Positions 1 to 7,218 of a stretch of 9,423 nt of DNA are shown in pieces (position 1 is the stretch's first letter; every line of letters begins with the position of its first letter). Source of the stretch: Actinomycetota bacterium (GTDB lineage: Bacteria; Actinomycetota; Actinomycetes; Nanopelagicales; Nanopelagicaceae). The stretch covers positions 1 to 9,423 of the forward strand of contig WLEM01000014.1 in the NCBI GenBank assembly GCA_009704285.1, given 5' to 3'. The translations under genes and the position numbers were made by a program. Under the pieces are notes generated by a model that was not told where the DNA came from, did no database searches, and saw only the letters and a list, made by a program, of their open reading frames with translations.

Positions 1-1
1 G

Positions 2-100
2 AAGCGAATGAAGATGGTTGGACGAGTTGAGGTTCCACAAGAGGCATTTATTGCAGCTCTGACAACTGATTCAGATAAAGCGAGTGAAAAGAAGAAGTAA
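2..100 (+). CDS. lepA: Elongation factor 4 (LepA), C-terminal end only
   Basis: This is the last 32 codons of a gene that begins outside the window; the reading frame is open from base 2 to the TAA at 98-100. The peptide opens with [20 protein letters not shown], matching the conserved end of LepA/EF4 (family pattern KMKxVGxVExPQEAFxAxL), followed by a short lysine- and serine-rich tail. LepA is a ribosome-associated translational GTPase thought to assist stalled or assembling ribosomes. Its GTPase domains lie upstream and cannot be checked here. The family has a distinctive C-terminal domain ending in a basic tail, and this fragment agrees with that. The hemW start codon follows the stop with no intervening base, and lepA-hemW adjacency is common in Actinobacteria and Firmicutes. 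The identification rests on a short but diagnostic tail. Confidence 0.88.
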   Translation, partial: KRMKMVGRVEVPQEAFIAALTTDSDKASEKKK

Positions 101-1243
101 GTGAATCTTGCCTTTTATATCCACATTCCCTATTGCGTTAAAAGGTGTGGTTACTGTGACTTTAATACCTATACTCCAAGTGAGTTAAAAATAGCCACTG
201 GATTAAGTGAGGTCTCAAACTCTTATATTGATCTTTTACTACTAGAGATAAAGCAAGCTAAGGCGCAGGTCGGAAGTGCTTTCGTACCATCAATCTTTTT
301 TGGTGGCGGTACACCATCTCTAATGGAGCCATCTGATATCGGTCGAGTGATTGATCAAATCAAGCAAGAGTTTGTCTTGAATTCAAATGCAGAGGTAACC
401 ATGGAGTGCAATCCAGACACAGTTAGCAGAGAGAATCTGGCAGCTTTTAGAGAAGTTGGTGTGAATCGAGTTTCTTTTGGAATGCAATCTGCAGTGCCTC
501 ATGTGTTAGCAACTTTAGATAGAACCCATAATCCAGAAAATCTCCTTCAAGTGACAACTTGGGCGAAAGATGTTGGTTTCTCACAGATCTCTGTAGACCT
601 TATTTATGGCACACCAGGTGAGACATTAGATGACTGGCAAAAATCTATTGACGCCGCACTAGCTCTTCCAATCACTCATATCTCAGCTTATGCCTTGATA
701 ATCGAGGAGGGAACAAAGTTAGCTGCGCAGATAAAACGTGGTGAGGTTGCTCCAGTAGATGATGACTTAGCAGCGGAAAAGTATCTGTTAGCTGACCAAG
801 CGTTTACGGCCGCAGGTTTTCAATGGTATGAATTGAGTAATTGGGCAAAACCAGATTCACTGAGTAAACATAATTTGGCTTACTGGTTGGGAGAGAATTG
901 GTGGGGTGCTGGCCCTGGCGCCCACTCACATCTAAATGGCAAACGATTTTGGAATGTAAAACACCCAAATTTATATAAGGAAAAGATTCAATCCAATCTC
1001 TCTCCGATTGCTGATTCTGAAGTGTTAGAGGAGATACAAATTGCTAGTGAGAAATTGATGCTCTCCTTACGATTACCAAGTGGTGTTGAGAAAGAAAGTT
1101 TGAATCAAGATCAGATATCTGAATTATCTGATTATGTGGAAAGTGGTCATTTAGACCTTTTAAATTGGAATCAAGGCAGAGCTACTTTGACCTTAGAGGG
1201 CCGGCTAATTGCCGACCAAATCCTAAGACAAATACTGTTGTAG
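101..1243 (+). CDS. hemW: HemW, heme chaperone (radical-SAM family, CPO-III-like)
   Basis: The protein has 380 residues, normal for HemW. The N-terminal radical-SAM cluster motif is CVKRCGYC (Cys12, Cys16, Cys19), followed by Asp-Phe. The fourth cysteine of true coproporphyrinogen III dehydrogenase (HemN, CxxxCxxCxC) is absent, which marks HemW. FFGGGTPS at about 67-73 and MECNPDT at about 101-107 are typical SAM-binding and barrel motifs. HNLAYW at 257-262 matches the HNxxYW heme-binding motif of the family. HemW is a cytosolic protein thought to bind heme and deliver it to membrane targets; it does not decarboxylate coproporphyrinogen. The GTG start directly abuts the lepA stop (TAAGTG), behind a purine-rich AAAAGAAGAAG stretch, implying coupled translation. 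Two TAG codons stand in tandem at 1241-1246. Many databases still label such genes hemN; the cysteine pattern and the HNLAYW motif argue against that. Confidence 0.93.
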   Translation: MNLAFYIHIPYCVKRCGYCDFNTYTPSELKIATGLSEVSNSYIDLLLLEIKQAKAQVGSAFVPSIFFGGGTPSLMEPSDIGRVIDQIKQEFVLNSNAEVTMECNPDTVSRENLAAFREVGVNRVSFGMQSAVPHVLATLDRTHNPENLLQVTTWAKDVGFSQISVDLIYGTPGETLDDWQKSIDAALALPITHISAYALIIEEGTKLAAQIKRGEVAPVDDDLAAEKYLLADQAFTAAGFQWYELSNWAKPDSLSKHNLAYWLGENWWGAGPGAHSHLNGKRFWNVKHPNLYKEKIQSNLSPIADSEVLEEIQIASEKLMLSLRLPSGVEKESLNQDQISELSDYVESGHLDLLNWNQGRATLTLEGRLIADQILRQILL

Positions 1244-1255
1244 TAGCGTTGGCTT
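1244..1255 (+). promoter_or_regulatory. Candidate leaderless promoter -10 element for hrcA
   Basis: TAGCGT at 1244-1249 fits the actinobacterial -10 pattern TAnnnT. It is followed by six bases and then the hrcA ATG, so a transcript starting at +1 would begin at the A of the start codon. No Shine-Dalgarno sequence is visible before hrcA, which fits a leaderless message. No good -35 hexamer is seen at 16-18 bases upstream, which is common for such promoters. The motif is short and the call rests on position. Confidence 0.3.
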
Positions 1256-2269
1256 ATGAGTAATGCAATGCCTGGGCGGCAACTTGAAATCTTAAAAGCA
1301 ATTGTGGATGAGTACGTCGCCACCGAGGAGCCAGTTGGTTCTAAAACTTTGGCGGCTCGTTCGGGCTTAGGGGTATCACCTGCCACGATTCGAAATGAAA
1401 TGGCGATGCTAGAAGATGCTGGGTTGATAACTCAACCACATACTAGTGCTGGCAGAATTCCAACCAACAAGGGGTATCGGGTATTTGTTGATCAGCTAGC
1501 TCAGGTTAAACCGTTATCTTCAGCAGAACGTAAAGCAATTGAAAACTTTCTAGATGGCGCAACTGATTTAGATGATGTAATTTCAAGAACTGTCAGATTA
1601 CTAGCACAGGTAACAAAGCAGGTAGCAGTGGTGCAGTATCCATCATTGGTTAAAGCAAATGTTCGCCATATTGAATTAGTGCTGCTAAATCCAAATCGAA
1701 TCATGATCGTGTTAATCACCGATAATGGTCGAGTAGAACAACGAATGGTTGAGTTGGCCTTTGAAATTACTGAAGGCTCACTCTCAGATCTTCACAAGAA
1801 AGTTAATACTTTAATTACTACACAATCCCTATCTAGTGTTGGTAGTAAGTTAGAGAGTCTAGCTGCCAATTACCGTGGCCATGACAGATCAAATGTTGTT
1901 GTAATTATTACTACCTTAATTGAGATGGCGATTGAACATCCCGAAGAGAAAGTGGTGCTAGCTGGAAGGTCAAATCTTGCTAGGGCTAATCAAGATTTAT
2001 CAAACAGTATTCACCCAATTTTGGAGGCACTAGAGGAACAAGTAGTGCTGCTTCGCCTACTTTCTGGAACAGATTCCTTGGTTAAGGTGCAAATTGGTGA
2101 TGAACAGAGTGAGAAGAGTTTGCAAAACACCAGCTTGGTCAAGGTTGGATATGCAGATATCGGTGCGCTAGGAATCTTGGGCCCAACCAGAATGGATTAC
2201 GCCTCATCAATCTCAGCTGTAAATGCGGTAGCCAATTATGTTGGCAGATTCTTAACGGAGAGCAAGTAA
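1256..2269 (+). CDS. hrcA: HrcA, heat-inducible transcription repressor
   Basis: The product is 337 residues, the usual size for HrcA. The N-terminal winged helix-turn-helix covers about residues 6-75, with the family signature TEEPVGSKTLA (23-33), then SPATIRNEMAMLEDAGLI (41-58) and SAGRIPTNKGYRVFVD (64-79). The central part is the GAF-like dimerisation region. The conserved C-terminal GPTRMDY block is at 309-315. HrcA represses chaperone operons, usually groES-groEL, by binding the CIRCE inverted repeat, and GroEL keeps it active in the unstressed cell. I see no CIRCE element here, so its operators must lie elsewhere. It is 12 bases after hemW and 3 bases before dnaJ, the normal actinobacterial pairing. 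The ATG at 1256 lacks a Shine-Dalgarno site. A second in-frame ATG four codons on (Met5) is a possible alternative start that keeps the DNA-binding domain intact. Confidence 0.95.
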   Translation: MSNAMPGRQLEILKAIVDEYVATEEPVGSKTLAARSGLGVSPATIRNEMAMLEDAGLITQPHTSAGRIPTNKGYRVFVDQLAQVKPLSSAERKAIENFLDGATDLDDVISRTVRLLAQVTKQVAVVQYPSLVKANVRHIELVLLNPNRIMIVLITDNGRVEQRMVELAFEITEGSLSDLHKKVNTLITTQSLSSVGSKLESLAANYRGHDRSNVVVIITTLIEMAIEHPEEKVVLAGRSNLARANQDLSNSIHPILEALEEQVVLLRLLSGTDSLVKVQIGDEQSEKSLQNTSLVKVGYADIGALGILGPTRMDYASSISAVNAVANYVGRFLTESK

Positions 2270-2272
2270 AAA

Positions 2273-3379
2273 ATGGCAGATCTTTATGAAACTTTAGGGG
2301 TAGATCGTGATGCCAGTTTTGATGAGATCAAAAAGGCTTATCGAAAACTAGCCCGGAGTTATCATCCAGATGTTAATCCTGATCCAAAGATGGCAGACAA
2401 GTTTAAAGAGATAACCGCTGCCTATGAAGTTTTAAGTGATCCAGATAAGCGACAAAATTACGATATTGGTGGAAGTGGTTTTGGTGGCGGATTCTCCAAT
2501 GCTGGCTTTGGTTTCGGCGACATCATGGATGCTTTTTTTGGTGGCGGTACCCAACGAGGACCTCGACCACGAACTAGACCTGGTCAAGATGCGTTAATTC
2601 GAGTTGAGATTAATCTTCAAGAAGCAACATTTGGTTGTGAACGTGATTTAAATGTTGATACTGCAGTGGTTTGCACAAAGTGTGGTGGAAGCGGTTGCGC
2701 AAATAACTCACGACCTAGAACTTGTGATATTTGTAAGGGTCGTGGCGAAACACAGCAGGTTGCTAGATCAGTTTTAGGTCAGGTAATGACTAGTAGGCCA
2801 TGTGGAAGTTGCCAGGGTTTTGGATCAGTAATTTCAGATCCTTGTACAGAGTGTGCCGGAGATGGCCGGGTTAGATCTAGGAAGACAATTCCGATAAAGA
2901 TTCCAGCTGGAGTTGAAACTGGAAATCGAATTCAATTAAGTGGGCAGGGTGAGGTTGGACCTGGCGGGGGAAATGCTGGTGATCTTTATGTTGAGATTGT
3001 TGAAATGCCACATGAGTACTTAGTTCGAGAAGAAAACAATTTACATATTTCAATCGCAGTTCCTATGACCTCTGCAGCACTAGGAAGTGTGGTAACCATT
3101 GAAACATTAGATGGTGAGCAAAAAGTGGAGATTAAAGAGGGAACTCAAAGTGGCGCTACGGTAATTCTTAAAGGGCTTGGCGTAACTAAACTTCGAGGCA
3201 GCGGTAGAGGTGATCTAATTGTTCATATTGAAGTTGTTATCCCAGGAAAGTTAAATAAAGAACAGATTGAATTAATGCGAAAATTTGCAGATGCAAGAAA
3301 TGAAGATGGCAGCAAAGTTCAAATTCACCGCAAGAATGATGAAGGCTTTTTTAGCAAAGTAAGAAATGCCTTCCGTTAG
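2273..3379 (+). CDS. dnaJ: DnaJ (Hsp40) co-chaperone, type I
   Basis: This 368-residue protein has all parts of a type I Hsp40. The J domain spans about residues 3-65, with HPD at 31-33. A glycine/phenylalanine-rich linker covers 66-92. Four zinc-binding CxxCxGxG-type repeats start at Cys134 (CTKCGGSG), Cys151 (CDICKGRG), Cys177 (CGSCQGFG) and Cys191 (CTECAGDG), and the C-terminal substrate-binding domain follows. It stimulates the ATPase of DnaK and delivers unfolded clients to it in the cytosol. Many Actinobacteria have one dnaJ in the dnaK-grpE operon and a second beside hrcA (DnaJ2); the neighbourhood makes this the hrcA-linked copy. The start is three bases after the hrcA stop, with GGAG at 2257-2260 as a rather distant ribosome site (12 bases). 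All zinc ligands and the HPD are intact. A run of seven T occurs at 2532-2538, in codons for Phe-Phe. Confidence 0.96.
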   Translation: MADLYETLGVDRDASFDEIKKAYRKLARSYHPDVNPDPKMADKFKEITAAYEVLSDPDKRQNYDIGGSGFGGGFSNAGFGFGDIMDAFFGGGTQRGPRPRTRPGQDALIRVEINLQEATFGCERDLNVDTAVVCTKCGGSGCANNSRPRTCDICKGRGETQQVARSVLGQVMTSRPCGSCQGFGSVISDPCTECAGDGRVRSRKTIPIKIPAGVETGNRIQLSGQGEVGPGGGNAGDLYVEIVEMPHEYLVREENNLHISIAVPMTSAALGSVVTIETLDGEQKVEIKEGTQSGATVILKGLGVTKLRGSGRGDLIVHIEVVIPGKLNKEQIELMRKFADARNEDGSKVQIHRKNDEGFFSKVRNAFR

Positions 3380-4095
3380 TGCTCACATTATTCTTTTCAG
3401 ATCAGATTAGTACTGGCCAAAGGCAGGTTCTAGAAAATGAAGAAGCTCACCACGCAATCAAAGTTTTGAGGCTAAACACTGGTGAGATCATCAAAATCTC
3501 AGATGGAGTAGGCAACTGGGTATGTGGCCCAATAGTTGAAATTGCAAAGAAAGAGCTTTTTATATCCATCACAGAACGTGGCCAAATTCAGGCAGAAAAA
3601 CCTGAACTAGTGCTTGTGCAGGCAATTACAAAATCTGATAGAAATAAAGAGATGTTGGAGTTGGCTGTAGAGGCCGGGGTTGATCGAATAATTCCTTGGC
3701 AATCAGAGCGATCAATAAGTAAATGGCAATCAGATTCAGAGCAAAAATGGCAAGTAGGAATAAAGCAGTCATGCAAACAGGCACGGCAAGTAAAGCTGCC
3801 CCAGCTCATGCAGGTTATGAGTGCAAGTGAAGTAATTAAGAGTATTGGTGAAGGGGGATTTGGAATAGTTTTTCATGAAGAAGCATCCACAAAATTCTCA
3901 GATCTGACTATCCCAAATTCACAATCAAGTGTTTATCTAGTGATCGGTCCAGAGGGTGGAATTAGTGAGCAGGAGTTATTATCTTTTCAAAATAATGGCA
4001 GTAAAGTGGTGAGGTTGGGAGATACTGTTTTACGTTCAGCTCACGCAGGATTTGCAGCTTTGTCAGCGGTACAAACGAAGTTAGGTAGGTGGTAA
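3379..4095 (+). CDS. rsmE: RsmE, 16S rRNA m3U1498 methyltransferase
   Basis: The protein is 238 residues, normal for RsmE. It would add a methyl group from S-adenosylmethionine to N3 of U1498 in the decoding region of 16S rRNA. An N-terminal PUA-like RNA-binding part (about 1-70, with NEEAHHAIKVLRL near 20-32) is followed by a SPOUT-type trefoil-knot methyltransferase domain. The knot signature IGPEGGISEQEL lies at about 189-200, and RLGDTVLRSAHAG at 212-224 occupies the place of the usual RLGxxxLRTxTA motif. The serine and histidine there are small departures from the common form. The central sequence with LVQAITKSDRNKEMLELAVEAGVD-type content (about 75-98) is also characteristic. The GTG start overlaps the dnaJ stop as TAGTG and has no separate Shine-Dalgarno site, so translation is probably coupled to dnaJ. 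Confidence 0.94.
   Translation: MLTLFFSDQISTGQRQVLENEEAHHAIKVLRLNTGEIIKISDGVGNWVCGPIVEIAKKELFISITERGQIQAEKPELVLVQAITKSDRNKEMLELAVEAGVDRIIPWQSERSISKWQSDSEQKWQVGIKQSCKQARQVKLPQLMQVMSASEVIKSIGEGGFGIVFHEEASTKFSDLTIPNSQSSVYLVIGPEGGISEQELLSFQNNGSKVVRLGDTVLRSAHAGFAALSAVQTKLGRW
4087..4092 (+). promoter_or_regulatory. Ribosome binding site deciding the HIT gene start
   Basis: AGGTGG lies within the last codons of rsmE, five bases before the ATG at 4098. It favours that ATG over the in-frame GTG at 4089, which overlaps the site itself. The protein alignment also favours the ATG, because HIT proteins of this type begin close to the DCLFCKI motif. Confidence 0.55.
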
Positions 4096-4097
4096 AG

Positions 4098-4433
4098 ATG
4101 GATTGTTTATTCTGTAAAATTGTGGCAGGTGAAATTCCAGCAGCGATTGTGAAGAAGAACGATTCTTACACCGCCTTTAACGATATAACTCCGCAAGCAC
4201 CGACTCATGTATTGATTATTCCTAACCAACATTTTTCAAATATGGCTGAGGTAGCAAAAGCTGATCCTGAGCTAGCAGGTGAAATTTTTAAAGCAGCTGG
4301 AGAAATCGCAAGTGAGATTGGTTTAGACAGTTACCGAATGAATGTGAACACCGGAGCTGGCGCTGGTCAGTCGGTGTTTCACGCTCATCTACACCTGTTG
4401 GGTGGCCGTACATTCGCATGGCCGCCAGGTTAA
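4098..4433 (+). CDS. HIT-family (histidine triad, HINT-like) nucleotide-binding protein
   Basis: From the ATG at 4098 the protein has 111 residues, the normal size of bacterial HINT proteins. It begins with the CxxC motif DCLFCKI (Cys3, Cys6), which with downstream histidines binds zinc in many members. The histidine triad is HAHLHL at 95-100 (His95, His97, His99), followed by the typical LGGRTFAWPPG ending. HINT proteins are soluble purine nucleoside phosphoramidases or AMP-lysine hydrolases; the physiological substrate in bacteria is uncertain. A HIT gene between rsmE and phoH is a common actinobacterial order. The start codon lies 2 bases after the rsmE stop. An upstream in-frame GTG at 4089 would add three residues but lies on the ribosome site, so I prefer the ATG. 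The catalytic residues are intact. Confidence 0.93.
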   Translation: MDCLFCKIVAGEIPAAIVKKNDSYTAFNDITPQAPTHVLIIPNQHFSNMAEVAKADPELAGEIFKAAGEIASEIGLDSYRMNVNTGAGAGQSVFHAHLHLLGGRTFAWPPG

Positions 4434-4449
4434 ATATAGAATTCGAGTA
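4413..4449 (+). promoter_or_regulatory. Candidate leaderless promoter for phoH
   Basis: TAGAAT at 4437-4442 fits the TAnnnT -10 pattern and ends seven bases before the phoH ATG at 4450. TTCGCA at 4413-4418, 18 bases upstream, matches four of six bases of the TTGACA -35 consensus. No convincing Shine-Dalgarno sequence precedes the ATG. Together these suggest an internal, near-leaderless promoter inside the operon, overlapping the end of the HIT gene. It has not been shown to be active. Confidence 0.35.
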
Positions 4450-5448
4450 ATGGACCCCATAGTCGTAAAAATACCGGCTGCATTTGCCATGGTCACATTA
4501 GTTGGCCCAGGGGACGCAAACCTTAGAATTTTAGAAAACCATTTTCCGCAATTAGCTATTACCGTTCGAGGTAATGAGATTTATGTTAAGGGCGATGCAG
4601 AAGAATCAAAGCAATTTGTAAATTTAGTTGAAGAGTTGATCGCAATTTTGCGAAGTGGACAGAATCTAACCTCAGATATGGTGCGCAGGTCTATTGGAAT
4701 GATTAAGCAAGATCCATCTGAGCATCCTGCAGAGGTTTTATCACTAAACATTCTAAGTAATCGCGGTAAAACTATTAGACCAAAAACTTCAAATCAAAAG
4801 AAGTATGTAGATGCAATTGACTCGAACACAATAACTTTTGGAATTGGACCTGCTGGATCTGGTAAAACATATTTAGCAATGGCTAAAGCAATTCAATCTC
4901 TTCAAGCCAAGCAGGTAAATCGAATAATTCTAACAAGACCAGCAGTTGAAGCTGGTGAGCGATTAGGTTTCTTGCCTGGAACTCTCCACGAGAAGATTGA
5001 TCCTTATCTTCGACCTTTATTTGACGCCTTGCACGACATGATCGATCAAGATGCTATCCCTAGATTAATGACCTCTGGAGTCATCGAGGTTGCACCCTTG
5101 GCATATATGCGTGGTCGAACTTTGAATGATGCATTTATTATTTTGGATGAAGCTCAAAATACAACTGCAGAGCAGATGAAGATGTTTTTAACTCGATTAG
5201 GTTTTGGATCAAAAATGGTGGTCACCGGAGATATCACTCAGGTTGATTTGCCAAATAATTCTCAATCTGGACTTAAAGTTGTTCAGGACATATTAAAAGA
5301 TGTTGAAGATATTTCCTTCATGTATCTAACAGCAGAAGATGTAGTTCGAAATAGATTAGTTGGCGATATTGTCACAGCCTATGGAAATTGGGACGAGAAC
5401 ATTACAAAGAGCACCTTCCCGATTCGAAGCGGAAAAGGTGATCGCTAA
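4450..5448 (+). CDS. PhoH-family ATPase (PhoH-like)
   Basis: The protein is 332 residues from the ATG at 4450. An N-terminal KH-like segment (about 1-60, with VRGNEIYVKGD) precedes the P-loop domain. Walker A is GPAGSGKT at about 133-140 and Walker B is FIILDE at about 229-234, followed by AQNTTAEQMKMFLTRLG. TGDITQVDLP is the third family motif. PhoH proteins are cytosolic P-loop ATPases related to superfamily I helicases, and RNA-linked roles are proposed from their frequent pairing with ybeY; the exact substrate is not settled. The frame stays open upstream to a GTG at 4402 inside the HIT gene. That longer form would add 16 residues not typical of the family, so I chose the ATG 16 bases after the HIT stop. 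ybeY follows after 31 bases, the usual arrangement. Confidence 0.92.
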   Translation: MDPIVVKIPAAFAMVTLVGPGDANLRILENHFPQLAITVRGNEIYVKGDAEESKQFVNLVEELIAILRSGQNLTSDMVRRSIGMIKQDPSEHPAEVLSLNILSNRGKTIRPKTSNQKKYVDAIDSNTITFGIGPAGSGKTYLAMAKAIQSLQAKQVNRIILTRPAVEAGERLGFLPGTLHEKIDPYLRPLFDALHDMIDQDAIPRLMTSGVIEVAPLAYMRGRTLNDAFIILDEAQNTTAEQMKMFLTRLGFGSKMVVTGDITQVDLPNNSQSGLKVVQDILKDVEDISFMYLTAEDVVRNRLVGDIVTAYGNWDENITKSTFPIRSGKGDR

Positions 5449-5450
5449 GC

Positions 5451-5472
5451 AATTCAAGTTCCTCCTTGAATT
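5451..5472 (+). promoter_or_regulatory. Perfect hairpin in the phoH-ybeY spacer with a CCTCCTT loop/arm
   Basis: AATTCAAG (5451-5458) is the exact reverse complement of CTTGAATT (5465-5472), leaving a six-base loop TTCCTC. The structure fills most of the 31-base gap and ends seven bases before the ybeY ATG, where a ribosome site would be expected; no Shine-Dalgarno sequence is present. No T-run follows, so it is not a typical intrinsic terminator. CCTCCTT at 5461-5467 equals the anti-Shine-Dalgarno core of 16S rRNA. Possible roles are translational control of ybeY, RNA processing, or none. If ybeY starts at the GTG at 5438, this segment is coding. Confidence 0.4.
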
Positions 5473-5479
5473 CATTACT

Positions 5480-5917
5480 ATGAAAATCCAATCAGTTAAT
5501 AACTCAACAGTTAAATGCGATGAGGCAGCAATTGTCTCAGTGGCAAAGTATTCACTTAAGAAAATGGGAATACATCCAGATTCTGAACTAGGTATCAGAT
5601 TTGTAAATGAAGATGAGATGACTGATCTTCACATTAAATGGATGAACCTTCCTGGGCCAACAGATGTACTTTCTTTTCCAATGGATGAAGTCAAACCTAA
5701 CTCCTCGGCAAATGGGCCAGCAGTAATCGGAGACATAGTGCTTTGCCCAGCATTTGCTGAGAAGAATGGAAAACAATCTTTGGCTCAAGAACTAGAGCTA
5801 CTTACGGTTCATGGTGTCTTGCATCTTCTTGGTTTTGATCATGAAGAAATAGCTGATGAAACAGCAATGTTCTCACTTCAAGATGAGATTCTAAAAGAGT
5901 GGAGATTACTAGTATGA
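5480..5917 (+). CDS. ybeY: YbeY, endoribonuclease for rRNA maturation
   Basis: From the ATG at 5480 the protein has 145 residues. The zinc site HGVLHLLGFDH gives the family H-x3-H-x5-H triad at His111, His115 and His121. The upstream block, WMNLPGPTDVLSFPMDE, is the strongly conserved YbeY signature in its actinobacterial form. YbeY is a single-strand-specific metallo-endoribonuclease needed for 16S rRNA 3'-end maturation and ribosome quality control. The frame is open upstream to an ATG at 5360 inside phoH, but homologues begin near MKIQSVNNST, so the extra 40 residues are unlikely to be real. A GTG at 5438, overlapping the phoH end by 11 bases with GGAAAAG just before it, is a weaker alternative that would give 159 residues. 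No Shine-Dalgarno site precedes the chosen ATG; a hairpin sits there instead. It follows phoH and overlaps the next gene by ATGA. Confidence 0.93.
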   Translation: MKIQSVNNSTVKCDEAAIVSVAKYSLKKMGIHPDSELGIRFVNEDEMTDLHIKWMNLPGPTDVLSFPMDEVKPNSSANGPAVIGDIVLCPAFAEKNGKQSLAQELELLTVHGVLHLLGFDHEEIADETAMFSLQDEILKEWRLLV

Positions 5918-7209
5918 GTATTTCGGCATTACTTTTAGTCATGTTCCTGCTTTTATTTGCAGGATTACTTGCTGGATCAGAATCAGCTCTTACCTCACTT
6001 TCACGGCTTTTGATTGAGGAGTTGGTTGAGGTAAATCCAAGGTATAAGAAACGCTTTGATAAATTTGTTGAAAACCCAGCTAGATATTTAAATGTGCTTT
6101 TGCTGGTTCGTAAAAGTTGTGAGCTAACTGCAACCGCATTAGTGGCAACTGCATTTGTAGATGGAGCTTCCAATTATGGCTTGGCTCTTGCGCAAGCAAT
6201 TCTTTTAATGGTTGCAATTTCATATGTAATCGTTGGTGTTGGCCCTAGAACATTAGGAAAGCAACATGCACCAAAATGGTCCAAGCCGGCAATAACTACT
6301 GCTTACTTCCTGTCTCAAGTATTGGGGCCATTAACAAATCTTTTAATCAGAATCGGAAATGCAATAACTCCAGGTAAGGGATTTAAGTCTGGCCCATTCT
6401 CAACTGAGGCGGAGTTTCGAGATCTAGTAGATCAAGCAAGTGAGAGCGGTTTTGTTGAAGAATCAGAGCGAGAGATGATCCACTCTGTTTTCGATCTAGG
6501 TGAAACTATGGTCAGAGAGTTGATGATTCCTAGAACTGAGATGGTGTGGATTGAATCAGGAAAGAACTTAAGGCAAGCGCTTTCGTTAGCCCTACGATCA
6601 GGATTTACTCGCATTCCAGTTATCTCTGAAAACTTAGATAACGTGGTTGGTATTGCCTATGTTAAAGACCTAGCAAAACGAGTGCATGAAAATCGTGAAG
6701 CTGAACAGAGTGAAAATGTGGAAGAGCATTTAAGAAAAGCGACCTTTATTCCAGAGACCAAAACCGCTGCTGAGCTCTTAAAGCAGATGCAAAGAGACCA
6801 GATACATATGGCAGTAGTTGTCGATGAGTACGGTGGTACGGCTGGATTGATAACTATTGAGGATATTTTGGAGGAGATAGTTGGTGAGATTGCCGATGAG
6901 TATGACGATGATGAAACAGAAGAAATTGAATGGCTAAGTGAGGGTAAGGCACGAGTTTCAGCCCGATTACATGTTGAGGATTTTGCAGAGAAATTTGAAA
7001 CAGAATTTACAGAGGATGAGATAGAAGATGTTGACAGTATTGGTGGATTGCTGGCAAAGCAGTTAGGTCGAGTACCAATTCCAGGCAGCACAATTACTGT
7101 TCCAGGATGGAAGTTAACTGCAGAACGACCTGCTGGCAGGCGTCACAGAATTGCTACCGTATTGGTAGAAAAGATTGCGGAAGCGAGCCAAATAAGCGAT
7201 CAGTTGTAA
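5914..7209 (+). CDS. CNNM/CorC-family membrane protein with CBS pair (hemolysin C-like)
   Basis: The protein is 431 residues from the ATG at 5914. The N-terminal DUF21/CNNM transmembrane domain covers about 1-150, with hydrophobic segments near 4-22, 58-82, 88-110 and 126-146 and the signature GLLAGSESALTSLS at 17-30. Two CBS domains span about 200-330, from RELMIPRTEMVWI (201-213) to VVVDEYGGTAGLITIEDILE (301-320). A CorC_HlyC transporter-associated domain follows (about 338-423, ending in GRRHRIATVLVEKI). Relatives are implicated in magnesium export or cobalt/magnesium homeostasis; the older hemolysin label is misleading. The CBS pair probably senses adenine nucleotides. The start overlaps the ybeY stop as ATGA, with GGAG at 5901-5904 nine bases upstream. 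An in-frame GTG at 5899 lies before that site and is rejected. In Actinobacteria this gene normally precedes era, which is not present here. Confidence 0.92.
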   Translation: MSISALLLVMFLLLFAGLLAGSESALTSLSRLLIEELVEVNPRYKKRFDKFVENPARYLNVLLLVRKSCELTATALVATAFVDGASNYGLALAQAILLMVAISYVIVGVGPRTLGKQHAPKWSKPAITTAYFLSQVLGPLTNLLIRIGNAITPGKGFKSGPFSTEAEFRDLVDQASESGFVEESEREMIHSVFDLGETMVRELMIPRTEMVWIESGKNLRQALSLALRSGFTRIPVISENLDNVVGIAYVKDLAKRVHENREAEQSENVEEHLRKATFIPETKTAAELLKQMQRDQIHMAVVVDEYGGTAGLITIEDILEEIVGEIADEYDDDETEEIEWLSEGKARVSARLHVEDFAEKFETEFTEDEIEDVDSIGGLLAKQLGRVPIPGSTITVPGWKLTAERPAGRRHRIATVLVEKIAEASQISDQL

Positions 7210-7218
7210 GATGATCTA
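7207..7218 (+). promoter_or_regulatory. Candidate leaderless promoter -10 element for the FAH-family gene
   Basis: TAAGAT at 7207-7212, overlapping the stop of the CNNM/CorC gene, fits TAnnnT. It is followed by exactly six bases and then the ATG at 7219, so transcription could begin on the start codon. No Shine-Dalgarno site is visible and no good -35 is found at 16-18 bases. The location, at the junction of two separately conserved gene blocks, is where a new promoter would be expected. Confidence 0.33.

Noticed and set aside
2532..2538. Run of seven T in dnaJ as a programmed slippage site
   Set aside because: The main frame continues intact through all four zinc motifs. I noticed no conserved frameshift product, and such runs are common in AT-rich Phe codons.
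295..2550. A 17-base exact repeat TTTTTTGGTGGCGGTAC in hemW (near 296-312) and dnaJ (near 2533-2549)
   Set aside because: In both genes it encodes Phe-Phe-Gly-Gly-Gly-Thr in frame and belongs to a conserved protein motif or the Gly/Phe linker. Shared codon use explains it better than a mobile or regulatory repeat.
4402..4449. Longer phoH start at GTG 4402, overlapping the HIT gene by 32 bases
   Set aside because: The extra 16 residues are out-of-frame readings of the conserved HIT C-terminus and do not resemble PhoH N-termini. The ATG at 4450 fits the family.
5360..5479. Longer ybeY start at ATG 5360 within phoH
   Set aside because: It would overlap conserved phoH coding by 89 bases and add 40 residues absent from homologues. 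The family N-terminus begins at the ATG at 5480.
5451..5479. Rho-independent terminator between phoH and ybeY
   Set aside because: The stem is AT-rich and is followed by CATTACTATG rather than a T-run, and it sits within a coupled gene pair. It is kept only as a hairpin of unknown role.
5802..7091. Long antisense open frames opposite ybeY and the CNNM/CorC gene (for example 5802-6173 and 6657-7091, minus strand)
   Set aside because: Their translations are serine/isoleucine-rich, with no recognisable motifs, and mirror the codons of well-supported genes on the other strand. They are shadows of real coding sequence.
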